This document shows positions 17,510 through 25,496 of a stretch of 54,987 nt of DNA, piece by piece (positions within the stretch are counted from its first letter, which is position 1; each line of letters starts with the position of its first letter). The translations under genes and the position numbers were made by a program. The notes below the pieces were generated by a model. The model did not search any database and was not told the DNA's origin. It saw only the letters and a program-made list of their open reading frames with translations. Source of the DNA: an uncultured Coriobacteriaceae bacterium (lineage in GTDB: Bacteria; Actinomycetota; Coriobacteriia; Coriobacteriales; Eggerthellaceae); contig URQU01000007.1 of assembly GCA_900550055.1 (NCBI GenBank), positions 1-54,987 on the forward strand, written 5' to 3'.

Positions 17510-18370
17510 ATGGACAAGCAGCAGTTTGATGCTTTGGTGGCGCTTGAGGAAGCGAAGCGAACGGGCGCTGCCGTGCCGAAAGCGCCGGCCGAAGTGGCGG
17601 CATGGCTGCAGGATCGGGGCTATGTTGACGGCAAGAATACCATCACGTCTGCGGGCGTCGAGGCGCTTGAGCCACATCGGGCCAAACGTGCGGTGTTTTT
17701 CGCTGCGGGATTCGGCTCCCGTTTGGTGCCGATCACCTTGAATACACCCAAGCCGATGATTCGCGTGCATGGCGTGCGCATCATCCAGCGGCTTATCGAT
17801 GCCGTGCGTGCTGCGGGCGTTGAGGAGATTTACGTGGTGCGTGGCTATCTGCCGCGTGAATTCGAGGTGCTGAAGCTGGAAAATCCCGATATCCGTTTCA
17901 TCGACAACCCGCTGTACGATTCCACGAACAACATTTCGTCTGCCGTTGCTGCCGCTGACTTCATGCGCGATGCCTATGTGTTCGAGTCAGATTTGCTGCT
18001 GCGCAACCCAGGTCTTATCACGCGTTATCAATACGCCACGAACTACATCGGCGTGCCTGTTGAGCATACCGACGACTGGTGCCTGACCGTCGAAGACGGC
18101 CGCGCCACGCATATTGCCAAGGGCGGCGACGATTGCTACCACATGTTCGGCATCTCATACTGGACCGATGCCGACGGCCGTCATTTGGCCGATCGTCTGC
18201 GCACCGTGTTCGAGCGCGAAGACGGCAAGCAGATCTTCTGGGATGATGTGGCCCTGAACTGGTATCCGGATGATTTCAACGTGCAAGCACGTGAGTGCAC
18301 GTTTGATGACGTGTGCGAAATCGACACCTTTGCCGAACTGCAGGATATTGACGATTCGTATCGTTGCTAA
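17510..18370 (+). CDS. Stand-alone LicC-like nucleotidyltransferase
   Basis: A 286-residue protein with the nucleotidyltransferase domain only: FAAGFGSRLVPITLNTPKP is the nucleotide loop and DSTNNISSA the substrate segment seen as SRNNNSTLM in the fusions. The kinase domain is absent. The ~60 residues before the domain (MDKQQFDALVALEEAKRTG onward) occupy the place of the winged helix but look degenerate. Start taken at ATG 17510, two bases after the previous stop, rather than the in-frame ATG at 17483 inside the previous gene. It likely makes a CDP- or other NDP-activated head group from a phosphorylated substrate, perhaps a different one from the fusions. Confidence 0.8.
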   Translation: MDKQQFDALVALEEAKRTGAAVPKAPAEVAAWLQDRGYVDGKNTITSAGVEALEPHRAKRAVFFAAGFGSRLVPITLNTPKPMIRVHGVRIIQRLIDAVRAAGVEEIYVVRGYLPREFEVLKLENPDIRFIDNPLYDSTNNISSAVAAADFMRDAYVFESDLLLRNPGLITRYQYATNYIGVPVEHTDDWCLTVEDGRATHIAKGGDDCYHMFGISYWTDADGRHLADRLRTVFEREDGKQIFWDDVALNWYPDDFNVQARECTFDDVCEIDTFAELQDIDDSYRC

Positions 18371-18480
18371 TCGACTCAGCTTCTGCTTGAAGCTACGGTT
18401 GCATGGTCGAATGCGCCTTTTGCGTTGAGCGCTCAAGGCCCGATTCGTGTTGGTGTCTTATGTGTTCGAAACATACTAAC

Positions 18481-18510
18481 TAGACAACACAATTGAACAA
18501 CCTTTATACT
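18481..18510 (+). promoter_or_regulatory. Probable sigma-70 promoter of LicC-LicA copy 3
   Basis: TAGACA (18481-18486) and TATACT (18505-18510) with an 18-base spacer lie 30 bases before the start of copy 3. A TGTGTT/AACACA dyad (18461-18466, 18486-18491) brackets the -35. This suggests that copy 3 and eutH can be expressed separately from copy 2. Confidence 0.5.
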
Positions 18511-18540
18511 CCCAAGTCGGGAAAACGTAAAGGGAGTGTC

Positions 18541-20307
18541 ATGGGATTATCAAAACGGGAATTCGCTGTGTTGTTGGCGCTGCATGATGGCAAGGTTGCC
18601 TCGCAGCGCGATGTTGCTGCGCACGCGGACGTGTCCCTTGGAACCGTCAACACCATCATGAAGAAGCTGCACGACGAAGGTCTGGCGGAAGGCTTTGTCC
18701 TCACCGAAGCGGGCGCGCAGGCGCTGGAGCCTTATAAGGTGGATAACGCTATCATCATGGCGGCGGGTTTGTCTTCGCGGTTTGTGCCGCTTTCGTATGA
18801 GAGGCCGAAAGGCGTGCTGTGCGTGCGCGGCGAGGTGCTGATCGAGCGCCAGATTCGCCAGCTGCAGGAAGCCGGCATCGTCGACATCACCGTGGTGGTG
18901 GGCTACATGAAGGAGACGTTCTTCTATTTGGAGGACGCATTCGGCGTGAAGATCCGCGTGAATGAGCAGTATGCCAGCCGCAACAACAATTCCACGCTCA
19001 TGCTGGTGCGCGAGCAGCTGGGCAACACCTATATCTGCTCGTCAGACGACTATTTCACGGAGAACGTGTTCCGCCCGTACGTGTACGAGGCCTACTATGC
19101 TGCGTCGTATTTCCCGGGCGAGACGGACGAATATTGCCTGAAGACGGCCCGCGATGGCCGTATCGCGGGCGTGAGCGTGGGCGGTCGCGACGCGTGGGCC
19201 ATGATGGGCCACGCGTATTTCGACCGTGCATTTTCCGAGAAGTTTCGCACCATTTTGGAAGCGGAATGCGACAAGCCTGAAACCGCGCCGAAGCTATGGG
19301 AAGACATCTACGTCGACCACATCAAAGAGCTGCGCATGGTTATGAAGCCTTACGAAGACGGCGTGGTGTACGAGTTTGACTCGATTGCAGACCTGACGAA
19401 GTTCGACCACGACTTCTTGGACAATGTGAGCAGCTCAATCCTTGACAACATTTGCTCGGTGTTCGAGTGCGAACGCCGCGATGTGACAGATATCTCTCCG
19501 ATTAAAGAGGGCCTGACGAACCTGTCGTTTAAATTCAGCGTTCATGGGCACGCGTATGTGTATCGTCATCCGGGGCCTGGCACCGACGAAATCATCAACC
19601 GTCAAAGCGAGACATTCTCGCAAGGCGTTGCAAAGAGCCTTGGAGTGGATGATACGTTTGTGTATGAGGACGAAACCGAAGGATGGAAAATCTCTCGATT
19701 CATCGACAATTGCGAGCAGCTTGATTATCACAATCCCGAGCATGTTCGCCAAGCAATGTCGTTGATTCGTGCTTTGCACGACAGCGGTGCCGTTTCTCGA
19801 TGGAGGTTCGACGTCATGGGCAAGGCGCGCGATATCCTCGAGCTTTTGAAGGCGCGTTCATATCCTATGCAGCCAGATTACGAATCGCTGAATGAGACTA
19901 TGGATCACGTTGATGCTTGCGTGAAGTCCGATGGCGGTAACCCGTGCTTATGCCATAACGATTTCTATGCGCCGAACTTCTTGGTGTCTGGTGACGATAT
20001 GTACTTAATTGACTGGGAATACTCGGCCATGTCTGATTATGCTTCTGACCTGGGTACTTTTATCTCCTGCTCCGATTACACCTATGATGAGGCCTGCCAG
20101 GTGTTTGACGCATACTTCGGTCGTGCGGCAACACCGGAAGAGCTGAGGCACTGCTTAGCGTATGTAGCATTGGCTTCGTATTATTGGTTTGTGTGGGCAT
20201 TATATAAGGAGGCGTCGGGCGATTCGGTAGGCGAGTGGCTCTATCTGTGGTATCGCAATGCAAAGCAATATTCCGTACTTGCATTGGAGTGCTACGAGGA
20301 AGGATAG
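18541..20307 (+). CDS. wHTH-LicC-LicA fusion protein (copy 3)
   Basis: A 588-residue protein. The winged helix spans residues 1-60 (SQRDVAAHADVSLGTVNTIM). The LicC-like domain spans ~69-300 (AAGLSSRF at 74-81, PKG 89-91, SRNNNSTLML at 147-156). The LicA-like kinase spans ~320-588 (HND at 472-474, Asn479, IDWEY with Asp491, DLG 503-505). All catalytic positions expected for the choline-kinase fold are present. Start at ATG 18541 with AAAGGGAG eight bases before; the upstream in-frame ATG at 18493 is rejected. The ethanolamine-permease-like gene follows 98 bases downstream, so ethanolamine is a plausible substrate of this copy. It is closer in sequence to copy 2 than to copy 1. Confidence 0.86.
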   Translation: MGLSKREFAVLLALHDGKVASQRDVAAHADVSLGTVNTIMKKLHDEGLAEGFVLTEAGAQALEPYKVDNAIIMAAGLSSRFVPLSYERPKGVLCVRGEVLIERQIRQLQEAGIVDITVVVGYMKETFFYLEDAFGVKIRVNEQYASRNNNSTLMLVREQLGNTYICSSDDYFTENVFRPYVYEAYYAASYFPGETDEYCLKTARDGRIAGVSVGGRDAWAMMGHAYFDRAFSEKFRTILEAECDKPETAPKLWEDIYVDHIKELRMVMKPYEDGVVYEFDSIADLTKFDHDFLDNVSSSILDNICSVFECERRDVTDISPIKEGLTNLSFKFSVHGHAYVYRHPGPGTDEIINRQSETFSQGVAKSLGVDDTFVYEDETEGWKISRFIDNCEQLDYHNPEHVRQAMSLIRALHDSGAVSRWRFDVMGKARDILELLKARSYPMQPDYESLNETMDHVDACVKSDGGNPCLCHNDFYAPNFLVSGDDMYLIDWEYSAMSDYASDLGTFISCSDYTYDEACQVFDAYFGRAATPEELRHCLAYVALASYYWFVWALYKEASGDSVGEWLYLWYRNAKQYSVLALECYEEG

Positions 20308-20330
20308 CTTCGCGGCTGCTCATGTGATGC

Positions 20331-20376
20331 AATCAGAAAAACTGATTCCGAGATTGTATGAGTCTCGGATTCTTTT
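20331..20376 (+). terminator. Weak intergenic stem-loops before eutH
   Basis: Two short hairpins lie in tandem: AATCAG/CTGATT (20331-20347) and CCGAGA/TCTCGG (20348-20353 with 20363-20368), followed by a TTCTTTT tract. They could attenuate read-through from the LicC-LicA gene into eutH or stabilise a processed end. The stems are short, so the role is uncertain. Confidence 0.35.
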
Positions 20377-20405
20377 GGGAAAACAAGACAAGGAAGGATG
20401 TAATA

Positions 20406-21617
20406 GTGGAATTGTTTGGGACCGTGGTGGTGTATATCATCATGGCTTGCGCGGTTGCTGGTGCGATTGCGTCGGCAATTAAACCGGAGAGCGAATTGGG
20501 GCAGCAGTTCGTTGCCGGTGTTGACTCCATCGGTCCAATTTTCCTGCCTGTGGCAGGTATTATGGCGTCGGCGCCGTATTTGACGGCGTTTGTTGAGGGC
20601 GTATTTGGCCCGGCATATGGCGCACTCGGTGCTGATCCGGCAATGGCAGCCACCACGTTCATAGCCGTTGACATGGGCGGATACCAGCTGGCCGATGCGC
20701 TCGCGCAAACGCGCGAGAGCTGGATCATGGCCATGATGACCGGTTATATGGCAGGCGCTACTATCGTGTTCACTGTTCCTGTTGCGTTGAAGATGCTGGA
20801 AAAGCGCGATCGCAAATACCTGGCGCTCGGTGTTATGAGCGGCCTTTTAGCTATTCCCATTGGTGTGTTTGTGGCAAGCGCTGTCATTGCGGTTTCGCAT
20901 CCAATTATTCGTGAGGTTGTATCCACGAATGCTGATGCGACGTATCAGTTGGCGCTCACTTGGGCGCAGATTGGTGTGAATTTGGTTCCGCTCATCATCA
21001 TCTGCGTTGCATTGGCGCTTGGCTTGAAGTTTAAGCCCGATGCCATGATCAAAGGGTTCATCGTGTTCGGTCGTGTAATGGAAGGTGCCCTGAAGATCGT
21101 ATTCGTGCTGGTGGTCGTTGAGTACTTCACTGGCTTGTTCACTACGGTTTTCGGTTCCTTCGGCTTCGACCCCATCATCGCCGATGAGGACGACATGTTC
21201 CGCGCGCTTGAGACGGCTGGTGCCATCGGCATGATGCTTTGTGGTGCGTTCCCGATGGTGTACCTTATTAGGAAGTACCTTGCCAAACCTCTAGCTAAGA
21301 TCGGAGGTGCGGTTGGTTTGTCTTCCGATGCGACCGCTGGCTTGCTGGCCGGTTCTGCTAACGTGCTTGCTTTGCTGTCCATGGTGAAGTACCTTAAGGC
21401 GCGCGATAAGGTCATTTGTATGGCTTTTGCCGTGTGCTGTGCGTTCTTGTTCGGCGATCATCTGTCGTTTACTGCGAACTTCCAGCCATCGCTTATCGTG
21501 CCGGTGCTGTTGGGCAAGTTGGCAGCGGGTATCTGCGCCATTGTTTTTGCGCATCTGCTTGCAGTGAAGAAGGCTGAGGAACTGGAGGCAGCCGATTTGG
21601 CTGCGGAGGCGGCATAG
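20406..21617 (+). CDS. eutH: EutH-type ethanolamine permease
   Basis: A 403-residue membrane protein with about eleven transmembrane segments that resembles the ethanolamine-utilisation permease EutH (MACAVAGAIASAIKPESELG, AATTFIAVDMGGYQLA, GDHLSFTANFQPSLIVPVLLG). GTG start at 20406, seven bases after AAGGAAGGA; the longer frame from 20358 is unlikely. No ethanolamine ammonia-lyase or microcompartment gene is nearby. Instead it follows three LicC-LicA fusions, so the imported ethanolamine is more likely phosphorylated and put onto a surface polymer than degraded. A strong terminator follows. Confidence 0.82.
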   Translation: MELFGTVVVYIIMACAVAGAIASAIKPESELGQQFVAGVDSIGPIFLPVAGIMASAPYLTAFVEGVFGPAYGALGADPAMAATTFIAVDMGGYQLADALAQTRESWIMAMMTGYMAGATIVFTVPVALKMLEKRDRKYLALGVMSGLLAIPIGVFVASAVIAVSHPIIREVVSTNADATYQLALTWAQIGVNLVPLIIICVALALGLKFKPDAMIKGFIVFGRVMEGALKIVFVLVVVEYFTGLFTTVFGSFGFDPIIADEDDMFRALETAGAIGMMLCGAFPMVYLIRKYLAKPLAKIGGAVGLSSDATAGLLAGSANVLALLSMVKYLKARDKVICMAFAVCCAFLFGDHLSFTANFQPSLIVPVLLGKLAAGICAIVFAHLLAVKKAEELEAADLAAEAA

Positions 21618-21661
21618 CGTACTACTTTGTTGTGCTGTCTAGAGTTTTTGTTTGTATGAAG

Positions 21662-21707
21662 CGGTAGCGCCCATCGTGTTTTTTGCGGGTGGGCGTTACC
21701 GTTTTTT
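21662..21707 (+). terminator. Rho-independent terminator after eutH
   Basis: A 12-bp stem (CGGTAGCGCCCA at 21662-21673 with TGGGCGTTACCG at 21690-21701; one T-G wobble) is followed by six T. It closes the lic/eutH transcript. Confidence 0.85.
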
Positions 21708-21782
21708 GCGATAAAGGGGCTCGATAGCTTCTTGTGATTGCATTGGGATGTCCTGCTTTTGAACCCATGATTTGCATTCTCG

Positions 21783-21826
21783 TAAACAAAAGCAGGCCGG
21801 ATCGCTTTGGTGGCGATCTGGCCTGC
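21783..21826 (-). terminator. Terminator for the HPt gene (minus strand)
   Basis: GCAGGCCGGATCGC (21792-21805) pairs with GCGATCTGGCCTGC (21813-21826) around a 7-base loop, with one mismatched or wobble position. On the minus strand it runs into TTTTGTTT (21783-21790), as expected of an intrinsic terminator reading leftward. Confidence 0.7.
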
Positions 21827-21964
21827 TTCGTTGTTGCTGGAGCTCGCTTTTGGGGTTGGGGCGCGGCGTTGGCGCGTTGTGTGCAGGTTTTCGCCTCCTA
21901 CCGGCTGATGCGCTGCTGCATCCGCTGAGCAAGCGTTCGCGTTTCGCGCGTGGGTCTTCGCCCC

Positions 21965-22327
21965 CTACCTTCCCAAAACCTCCCGCAAGGCTCCTACTGC
22001 CTTCTCGTACGCCTCATCCAGCTGCGGGAGCAGCTTGGTTGCTGCGGCTTCGTTGCCTTCCCTGAGGGCGTCGTTCATGCTTTTCGCCAGCTTGTGTACG
22101 CTGGTGAGCGACAGGTTGCCGGCTACGCCTTTGAGGGCGTGGGCCTCTACCTCCGCGGTTGCCAGATCGCCTGCGGCGAACGCCTTACGGACGTTGGGCA
22201 TGTGGGGGTCGTCGAGGAACAGTTCGGCCAGTTTGAGGTACAGCGATTCGTTGCCTTCGAAGCGGTCGATGATGTCCTCGTAATCTATTTCGGCGTTTTG
22301 CAACGCGGCAATGTCTTTTTCGTCCAT
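21965..22327 (-). CDS. Stand-alone HPt phosphotransfer protein
   Basis: A 120-residue protein consisting only of an HPt four-helix bundle. The phosphorylatable His is His63 in EAHALKGVAGNLS, the typical HPt motif. Start at ATG 22327 with GGAGG five bases before; the longer frame to 22381 is rejected. Such proteins shuttle phosphate between a hybrid histidine kinase and a response regulator. No histidine kinase or receiver gene lies next to it, so it is an orphan in this window. It diverges from the large membrane protein gene over 52 bases. Confidence 0.85.
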   Translation of the reverse strand: MDEKDIAALQNAEIDYEDIIDRFEGNESLYLKLAELFLDDPHMPNVRKAFAAGDLATAEVEAHALKGVAGNLSLTSVHKLAKSMNDALREGNEAAATKLLPQLDEAYEKAVGALREVLGR

Positions 22328-22366
22328 TGTGCCTCCCTGGGTTTCGGACGGGTTCGTCCTTGGAAG

Positions 22367-22372
22367 TATAAT
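22367..22372 (+). promoter_or_regulatory. TATAAT box placed for a leaderless transcript
   Basis: A perfect TATAAT lies seven bases before the ATG at 22380, so transcription should begin at or next to the A of the start codon. No ribosome site exists between. This fits a leaderless mRNA. Confidence 0.6.
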
Positions 22373-22379
22373 CCGGGCC

Positions 22380-24947
22380 ATGACGAATCGTAATCAACAG
22401 TATCATGACCCTTTCGAGCCGGGCGTTTCCTCGCCCGAGTTCGAGCAGTACGCCCGCCAAAGCTACGCCTCTCGCGGCGGGCGTGGCGCAGCGCGTCCTA
22501 GCGCCCCCGGCGCGGCACGTCCTGGTACTCCCGGCGGCCCCGGCCCGGCGTCGGCTCCCGGTGCGCCCGTCGGTTACGGCGCCGGTCGCGGTGCGGGCCG
22601 AAACGGCGCGCCCGCGGGGTACGGCGGGCAGCCTGCGCAGCCTGTCAGCACTCCCTATAGCCGCTGGTCGCGCGGCGGGTCGGGAACGTCGCGCATGCCG
22701 GGTGGCTCGGCGGCCGCCGGCGCTCACGCCGGCAACTCGGCGCAGCCTGCGTATGCGCGCCACGGCCGTCACGGGGCCGTGCGCCCGCAGCAGAGCTGGG
22801 CTTCGCCTTCCGAAACCTGCGACATGGGCTTCGCCGGGTCTGCTGGCGCCTACGTCAGCCCGATCAAGCGCTTCGCCGGCCTTGTTATCTGCGTGCTGAT
22901 CGCCGTGCTCATTGAAGTGTTCGGCTTCAACCTGGCCTTCTTCACGTCCATGACATACCCGCAGGTGGGGACGTACCTGGTCAACGGCGTGTCCGCGGGT
23001 ACCGAAGGCGCGCTGACGCTTGATGCGTCCGCGAACTACTTCGAGATTACGGGCCTTGACGACACCGTTCGCAGCATCCACTTCACCCCTCAGCTCAACG
23101 ACCCCGCTGCGGCTGCAAAAGCCACCGACAGCAAGCTGCAGGTGGTCATGTATCTGCAGGACGAAGGCAATGCGAACTACTACCAGCTGCCGGCGGTCTC
23201 GGTCGACCCGAAGGACGCCGCAAGTACCTATATCAGCCTGGACCCGGCGGGCGACTGTCATTCCATCTACGTCTCGATCACGAACCTGGCCGACGTGGGC
23301 TCGGTGACCGTGACGGGCATCGGGCTGAATCAGCAGGTGCCGCTTGACATCGACCCGCTGCGCTTCGCCTTCATCCTGGCGGTGCTGCTGGCGCTGTACG
23401 CCGTCCGGCCGCAATCGGTCCTGTTCAGCCGCGTGTTCGACGGCCGCATCACGCGCCAGGGCTGGATGGTCATCGCGTTGGTGGCAGTGCAGTGCGTCGT
23501 CATCTTCATCCTGGTCATGTCCAATACGCACTTCCTGTCCATCACGCACACCGCCAGCACGGAGAACCAGTTCCAGTACCAAAAGCTCGCCCAGACGCTG
23601 CTTCAGGGGCACTTCTACCTTGACGACGTGCCCTCGGCGGCGCTGCAGGCCATGGACAACCCCTACGACACCGCGGCGCGCGAGTCCGCCGGCGTTCCGT
23701 ACTTGTGGGACCACGCGTACTACCACGGGAAATACTACGTATACTTCGGCGTGCTGCCGTGCCTGGTGTTCTACGTCCCGTGGCTGTTGCTCACGGGAAC
23801 CGGGTTCCCCACGTGGCTCGGCGTCGCCATCTGCGACTGTGCGTATGTGGCGGGCATCGCGTACTTGCTCACGCGTGTTTCGCGCCGGTGGTTCCCTCGC
23901 ACGTCGATCGGCGTGCTGCTTGTGCTCGATATCATGATGTTCGTGGCCGGCGGCGGCCTGATCTTGGCGCGCACGCCCAGCATGTACTTCTTGCCCGAAG
24001 CTATGGGCCTGGCCCTGATCAGCTGGGGTTTGGGGCTGTGGGTGTCGGGCACCACGGGCGGTTTCATAGACCGCAGACGTGTGGTGGCCGGTGCGGCGCT
24101 CATCGCGCTGACGCTTGCCGCACGCCCGCAGATGGTGCTGGCCGCCGTGTTCGGGCTGGTGCTGTTCTGGCCGTTTTTGCGCGACGCCCGCGGCAACGCC
24201 CAGGCGCGACGAGCCTGCCTGGGCGCCTTCCGCGCCGCGCTCACGCCGTTTCTGGTGGTCGCCGCAGCGGTCATGGTGTACAACTTCGCGCGCTTCGGCA
24301 GCCCGCTCGACTTCGGCGCGAACTACAACCTGACCACCAACGACATGACGCATCGCGGGTTCCACGTCGACCGCATCCCGTTCGGCCTGTACGCGTACCT
24401 GTTCCAGCCTCCGGCGCTGGGCAGCCAGTTCCCGTTCATGCGCCAGACCTACATGGACCCGGCATATCAGGGCGTCACCATCTACGAGCCCATGTTCGGC
24501 GGCTATTTCTTCCTGTACCCGATGACGCTTGTGCTGCTGGCGCTGCCGCGCGTCCGCCACGGCCTGAAGGCGAAGGGCCTTATGCCGTTGTGGATCTGCG
24601 CGGTTTGCGTGGCGGTGGTGCTGTGCATCTTCGACTTGCAGGGCGCCGGCATCCTTATGCGCTACATTTGCGACTTCGGGCTGTACTTCGCTCTTGCGGC
24701 GGCGCTGTCGTTCCTGGAGCTTTTACAGGTGCGTTCGAGCGAGCCGCTGTCGAAGGGCTGGACCACGCAGCTGGGCGCCCATGCGCAGGTGCCCGTGCAG
24801 CAGGCGGGCGCGCATGCGGTGGCGTCGGCCGCCGTGGCGGGGCAGACGGTGTCGGTGTACCGCATTGCGCTGTACTTCATGTTCGGTTCGCTCGTGCTGA
24901 TGATCGGCGCGAACGTGCTGCTGTGGAACGCGTTCGGGATTTACTAG
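22380..24947 (+). CDS. Large GT-C-like membrane protein with disordered N-terminus
   Basis: An 855-residue protein. Residues 1-~165 are a low-complexity Gly/Ala/Pro/Arg-rich cytoplasmic tail. A transmembrane helix follows (~168-190), then an extracellular beta-rich domain of ~130 residues, then about ten membrane segments and a short soluble loop near the end. The topology (YNFARFGSPLDFGANY, a loop between helices) resembles GT-C glycosyltransferases or mannosyltransferases, but I recognise no exact family. It starts at ATG 22380 without a ribosome site, downstream of TATAAT. The low-complexity N-terminus is encoded by very G+C-rich DNA. Confidence 0.72.
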   Translation: MTNRNQQYHDPFEPGVSSPEFEQYARQSYASRGGRGAARPSAPGAARPGTPGGPGPASAPGAPVGYGAGRGAGRNGAPAGYGGQPAQPVSTPYSRWSRGGSGTSRMPGGSAAAGAHAGNSAQPAYARHGRHGAVRPQQSWASPSETCDMGFAGSAGAYVSPIKRFAGLVICVLIAVLIEVFGFNLAFFTSMTYPQVGTYLVNGVSAGTEGALTLDASANYFEITGLDDTVRSIHFTPQLNDPAAAAKATDSKLQVVMYLQDEGNANYYQLPAVSVDPKDAASTYISLDPAGDCHSIYVSITNLADVGSVTVTGIGLNQQVPLDIDPLRFAFILAVLLALYAVRPQSVLFSRVFDGRITRQGWMVIALVAVQCVVIFILVMSNTHFLSITHTASTENQFQYQKLAQTLLQGHFYLDDVPSAALQAMDNPYDTAARESAGVPYLWDHAYYHGKYYVYFGVLPCLVFYVPWLLLTGTGFPTWLGVAICDCAYVAGIAYLLTRVSRRWFPRTSIGVLLVLDIMMFVAGGGLILARTPSMYFLPEAMGLALISWGLGLWVSGTTGGFIDRRRVVAGAALIALTLAARPQMVLAAVFGLVLFWPFLRDARGNAQARRACLGAFRAALTPFLVVAAAVMVYNFARFGSPLDFGANYNLTTNDMTHRGFHVDRIPFGLYAYLFQPPALGSQFPFMRQTYMDPAYQGVTIYEPMFGGYFFLYPMTLVLLALPRVRHGLKAKGLMPLWICAVCVAVVLCIFDLQGAGILMRYICDFGLYFALAAALSFLELLQVRSSEPLSKGWTTQLGAHAQVPVQQAGAHAVASAAVAGQTVSVYRIALYFMFGSLVLMIGANVLLWNAFGIY

Positions 24948-25261
24948 GGCCTGTGGTGCTGCGCGGTGCCTGTACCCGGCGTGGCGCTTGGGTCGCGCTG
25001 CTGAGCGGCGAAGGCGGGCGGCTGCGATTTGCCCGACGGTGTCTGGGTGCCGTCGCGGCCGATTGGGAAACCCCTAGACTCAGCCGTACCTGTCCGACTG
25101 AGTTCAATGACGAAATCGAAGTGTTCGGATGAGGTTGCGAATCAAGCCTTAAGCCCCCGGAATCGGCTGCTGAAAAAATTTTTGAAAAAGGGGGTTGCGC
25201 CGAAAATTGAAATGTCTATAATACTTTCTTGCGCCAAGGAAACGAAGCGCACCGAAGAAAT
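24948..25261. other. Intergenic region before tRNA-Asn
   Basis: No gene is visible in these 314 bases. The right end holds the tRNA promoter; the rest is G+C-rich with no recognised motif. Confidence 0.6.
25195..25222 (+). promoter_or_regulatory. Promoter of tRNA-Asn
   Basis: TTGCGC (25195-25200) and a perfect TATAAT (25217-25222) with a 16-base spacer, about 40 bases before the tRNA. Confidence 0.7.
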
Positions 25262-25336
25262 TCCTCGGTAGCTCAACGGCAGAGCATCCGGCTGTTAACC
25301 GGAGGGTTGTAGGTTCGAATCCTACCCGGGGAGCCA
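25262..25336 (+). tRNA. tRNA-Asn (GTT)
   Basis: Complete cloverleaf. The acceptor stem is TCCTCGG with CCGGGGA. The anticodon arm TCCGG-CTGTTAA-CCGGA has anticodon GTT. The T arm is GTAGG-TTCGAAT-CCTAC. Discriminator G and an encoded CCA end at 25336. An intrinsic terminator follows 10 bases later. Confidence 0.97.
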
Positions 25337-25346
25337 TGAAGCTCCA

Positions 25347-25381
25347 AGAACCGCCAGCGCAAGTTGGCGGTTCTTTTTTTA
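25347..25381 (+). terminator. Intrinsic terminator after tRNA-Asn
   Basis: A 10-bp perfect stem (AGAACCGCCA at 25347-25356, TGGCGGTTCT at 25365-25374) is followed by a run of T. Confidence 0.92.
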
Positions 25382-25496
25382 TCTCGCACGGATTCCCTCC
25401 TTCGTCGAGGGTATCCGTTTTTGCGTTCATTTCTCGGTGTCGGCTACCCGCTCCCTTCGCGTAGGTTCGTTTTAGCGCTAAAGGAGTTGTCGCACC

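Larger units (their letters stand above)
21618..21964. other. Intergenic region with two terminators at the edge of the lic locus
   Basis: These 347 bases between eutH and the converging HPt gene hold two hairpin terminators (listed separately) and no credible gene. This is also where base composition changes from the A+T-richer glycan/lic section back to the G+C-rich chromosome. Confidence 0.7.

Noticed and set aside
6900..21700. Haemophilus-like CAAT-repeat phase variation of lic genes
   Set aside because: No tetranucleotide runs or long homopolymers were seen in the intact lic or licD genes.
22185..24560. Minus-strand frame of 791 residues, rich in Arg, His and Gln
   Set aside because: It is the mirror frame of the G+C-rich membrane protein gene; composition is not protein-like and the plus strand has clear membrane segments.
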